Shown here one piece after another: positions 61,801 through 64,000 of a stretch of DNA of 64,000 nt. Source of the DNA: Thunnus maccoyii (lineage: Eukaryota; Chordata; Actinopteri; Scombriformes; Scombridae). The position numbers and the translations under genes were made by a program. The notes under the pieces were generated by a model, which searched no databases, was not told the origin of the DNA, and saw only the letters and a program-made list of their open reading frames with translations. Numbering within the stretch: the first letter of the stretch is position 1; the number at the start of each line of letters is the position of its first letter. The DNA is taken from the NCBI RefSeq assembly GCF_910596095.1, contig NC_056554.1, positions 4,092,001 through 4,156,000 of the forward strand, given 5' to 3'.

Positions 61801-62856
61801 TAATCCACAGTTCACTTACTATTACTAAGCACTGTTACTAGAGATGTATACTATGAATTGTACACTACTGTTTACCAATGTGCAATATGTTGTTTTATGT
61901 TTTTCCCTCATGTAATATTTACACAAAACACAGAGACACAAATGCATGAAAACCCATAAAACAAGAGCCAACTGTTAAAGCACTTTCTTGTCTGAGGCTA
62001 CACAACTGTTTATGTGCAGTACACAAAGTGGGTATAAGAAAATAATTATAAAGTGTGTTGGAGTATCACAACAGGATATACTGCCGTGTTTAGTGCATAT
62101 GACTTACGTAGCCAACGTCTGGCCGGTAACATGTGTATGCTCCCAGAATGCTGTGCAGCACATCATGATAGGGCCCGCCCTGATGACACACAAAGAATTA
62201 ATGAAGACAATGGAACAAACAGGCCAAAAATACACACACAAACACACTCATCCTTTCCCAGAATCTCCAGTGTTAAATTTATTTTGGTACAATAATATCA
62301 TTTTAATGAGATGTTTTGATGCTTCACTGTTTCTAGCTAAGGTTACCATGGTGATAATGTATTTAAAAGCAAGACTGAATGAGATATTTTCTCCATAAAG
62401 ACAGATAGTTAATAAAATGAAAACTTGTTGTTCCAGCAGCAACATGTCCTTTGTGTATTTTATTTTTGTATCCTATTATTTGTTTTAAGCAACTGAAACA
62501 TATTCAGACACATACAGAAGCAGGGCTTGCTATGATCACCGACCTGCTGAAAGATACACAGTTGGGGGAAGGTTCTCGAGATGTCCAGCTTGATCAGCTC
62601 AAGGCTCGACTCTCGATCCGACGAACCAGCATCTGGAAGACATGGTGGTTCATTGAGCAACACAAAGGAAAAACAAAAGAATCCTGATCAAAGTAACATC
62701 AAAATAACTTATCAGTCTCAATCAGACTGATGATGTGTGAGATTAAAATTAAAAAGGCCAGAATATATGAAGGACCTTCAGTTTCAATCTCTGGGGCAGT
62801 CGATGGCGTGGTCCTCCACTTCTCTTTAGCCCGTGACAGACAGATGCTATACAGCT
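57461..62856 (-). CDS. tbc1d14: TBC1D14, C-terminal exons of the TBC (Rab-GAP) domain, 5' part outside window
   Basis: Minus-strand exons 62856-62776, 62632-62544, 62179-62108, 60127-59999, 59348-59239, 57890-57632 and 57517-57461 join without frame breaks, giving about 264 residues to the stop. The arginine-finger motif [10 protein letters not shown] and the glutamine-finger motif GYVQGMSF (across the 62108/60127 junction) are intact, so GAP activity is expected. Other matches to vertebrate TBC1D14 are [58 protein letters not shown] and the terminal [11 protein letters not shown]1D14 binds Rab11 on recycling endosomes and regulates autophagosome formation. TBC1D12 is the close alternative, but these segments fit TBC1D14 better. 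Exons encoding the start of the TBC domain and the whole N-terminus are not in the window. Confidence 0.88.
58782..58831. repeat. (GT)n microsatellite in tbc1d14 intron
   Basis: About 24 GT units. Confidence 0.95.
60128..62107. other. tbc1d14 intron
   Basis: Intronic DNA between the exons ending at 62,108 and starting at 60,127. No other feature recognised beyond the GT run. Confidence 0.6.
60468..60495. repeat. (GT)n microsatellite in tbc1d14 intron
   Basis: About 12 GT units. A similar shorter GT run at 59,974-59,991 directly abuts the donor of the exon ending at 59,999. Confidence 0.85.
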
Positions 62857-64000
62857 CTGCAGGGACACATAACAGCACCACAGTACAGTCAATATGAGAG
62901 AAGACAGGAGAACATGATGACTGCAGAGAAACAAACTCAAAAGGATTCAGCTCTTTAGTTAAATGGCAGTAAAACTGCAGGTGATTAAAGACAACAGAGC
63001 TCCCTCCATTTCAGAAGACATTTATGTTGCTGCAGTATATTGATGTCCCGGCCTGTGCTTTGACCTGCAGCTGCCCTCTAGTGATGAGATGCTGGATCTC
63101 AATAATGAGCTGTCTGAGACGCAACATGGAGCTCTGCAATGGTGGCCCTGACCTTGTACAGTTGGCAACATTGGCCGATTAATAGAACCGCAGAGAACGG
63201 CGGAGAAGCTGAGAACATGAAGATACTTTGGGGATAAAAAGAACATATAAATATATATAAATAGCGAGGATAACAATAACATTTTACAACTAGCAAAATT
63301 ATGTGATTCAGTGGGACTAACAACCTGTCTGGGACTTGATGGCAAAAAATACAAAAATAAGACCCAAGTTTTTCATAGTAGAAGTCGTAGTAGCAGTTGA
63401 AATGAAACTGCTTCACTTAAAATGGGGGATTACCGTCACTGAGCTGCTATTTATAAAAAGGCCGACAACTCTGCTGAAGGGGACTGAGCTTCGTGTGTGT
63501 GCGCAGAGTGATAATGCACAGGACTGTGCTCCATTTACAGTAAAAGGCTGAGTAGCAAAGAGCAGAGAGGGCCAGCTCAGCAGCCAGCTACACAGCGCTT
63601 ATCTGCAAGTAGCCCTGAGGGTGCTGAGGAGATTACACACACACACACACACACAGTTTGTGTGACTGTCAAAGTTTGAGATCCTTTTGCAAGTGAGGAA
63701 GGAATTTTGAATTTGTAGTGTTATTGTGTGTGTGTATATATATATAATTTCCAACCAGTCTCAGAGAACTCATTGAAATGCTGCTCATTCCCTCTTGTAG
63801 TTGGGAATCATTGGACTGTGTTTGTTCTTAATGCACACACTCTTCCCTCCACTTCTATCTATTTCACTGATTCTTACTCAATTACAACCACTGAGACAAA
63901 TTGCTGCAATTGCTACACCCATCTGTGTGTGTGTTGTGCGTGTGTGTACCTTGACGGATGAAGAGATGTAGTCGCGGATATTAAAATTAAAACAATATGC
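62857..64000. other. Intron of tbc1d14 at right edge
   Basis: The exon at 62,856 starts in phase 1 and needs an upstream exon, which was not found before the window ends. CA and GT microsatellites lie at about 63,637-63,656 and 63,726-63,746. Confidence 0.55.

Noticed and set aside
63951-64000. Candidate tbc1d14 exon on the minus strand reading FNIRDYISSSVK before a gtacac donor
   Set aside because: The next exon needs a donor in phase 1, but this frame ends in phase 0 and the phase-1 frame has stops. The peptide does not match the region expected before the exon at 62,856.

Overview
The window is vertebrate nuclear DNA, most likely from a percomorph teleost fish. Genes are split by GT-AG (and some GC-AG) introns, the sequence is AT-rich, and there are dense dinucleotide microsatellites, several Tc1/mariner copies of fish type, hAT-type non-autonomous elements and a fish LINE fragment. 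The gene content is C-type lectins, CC chemokines and a TBC1D14 orthologue. No prokaryotic features, CRISPR array or RNA gene was seen.

Layout: 1-2,330 is an interrupted Tc1 element. A segmental duplication follows, copy A at about 2,369-10,841 and copy B at about 17,549-24,950. Each copy carries one five-exon plus-strand gene for a secreted protein with two C-type lectin domains and a basic tail (332 and 331 aa). A third copy survives only as an orphan signal-peptide exon at 26,600-26,639, cut off by a Tc1 element. 24.9-31.9 kb is a transposon-rich spacer: a hAT element with a perfect 8-bp target duplication, Tc1 pieces, a LINE 3' end and microsatellites.

31.9-51.6 kb is a minus-strand family I call the extended-chemokine family. 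X2 (38,654-40,626) reads as a 213-aa CC chemokine whose CC motif is preceded by about 120 residues of Ser/Thr/Asn-rich sequence with seven N-glycosylation sequons. All exon phases join. X1 (31,930-35,377) keeps the signal peptide and glycosylated exons, but has two near-identical Ser/Thr-rich exons instead of a chemokine domain. X3 (41,837-48,031) is a pseudogene with a nonsense codon and a 2.4-kb long-TIR transposon in intron 1. A conventional three-exon CC chemokine gene (50,734-51,551, 91 aa) lies beside them and shares its last two exons with X2.

51.6-57.4 kb is noncoding. 57.5-62.9 kb holds the last seven coding exons of tbc1d14 on the minus strand. Its earlier exons lie beyond the right edge.

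The lectins and chemokines are probably innate-immune secreted factors, expanded by local duplication next to a conserved housekeeping gene. The strongest leads are the extended chemokine architecture and a patch of extreme divergence in the putative ligand loop of two otherwise nearly identical lectins. All gene models come from reading splice sites and phases by eye; no transcript or database evidence was available.
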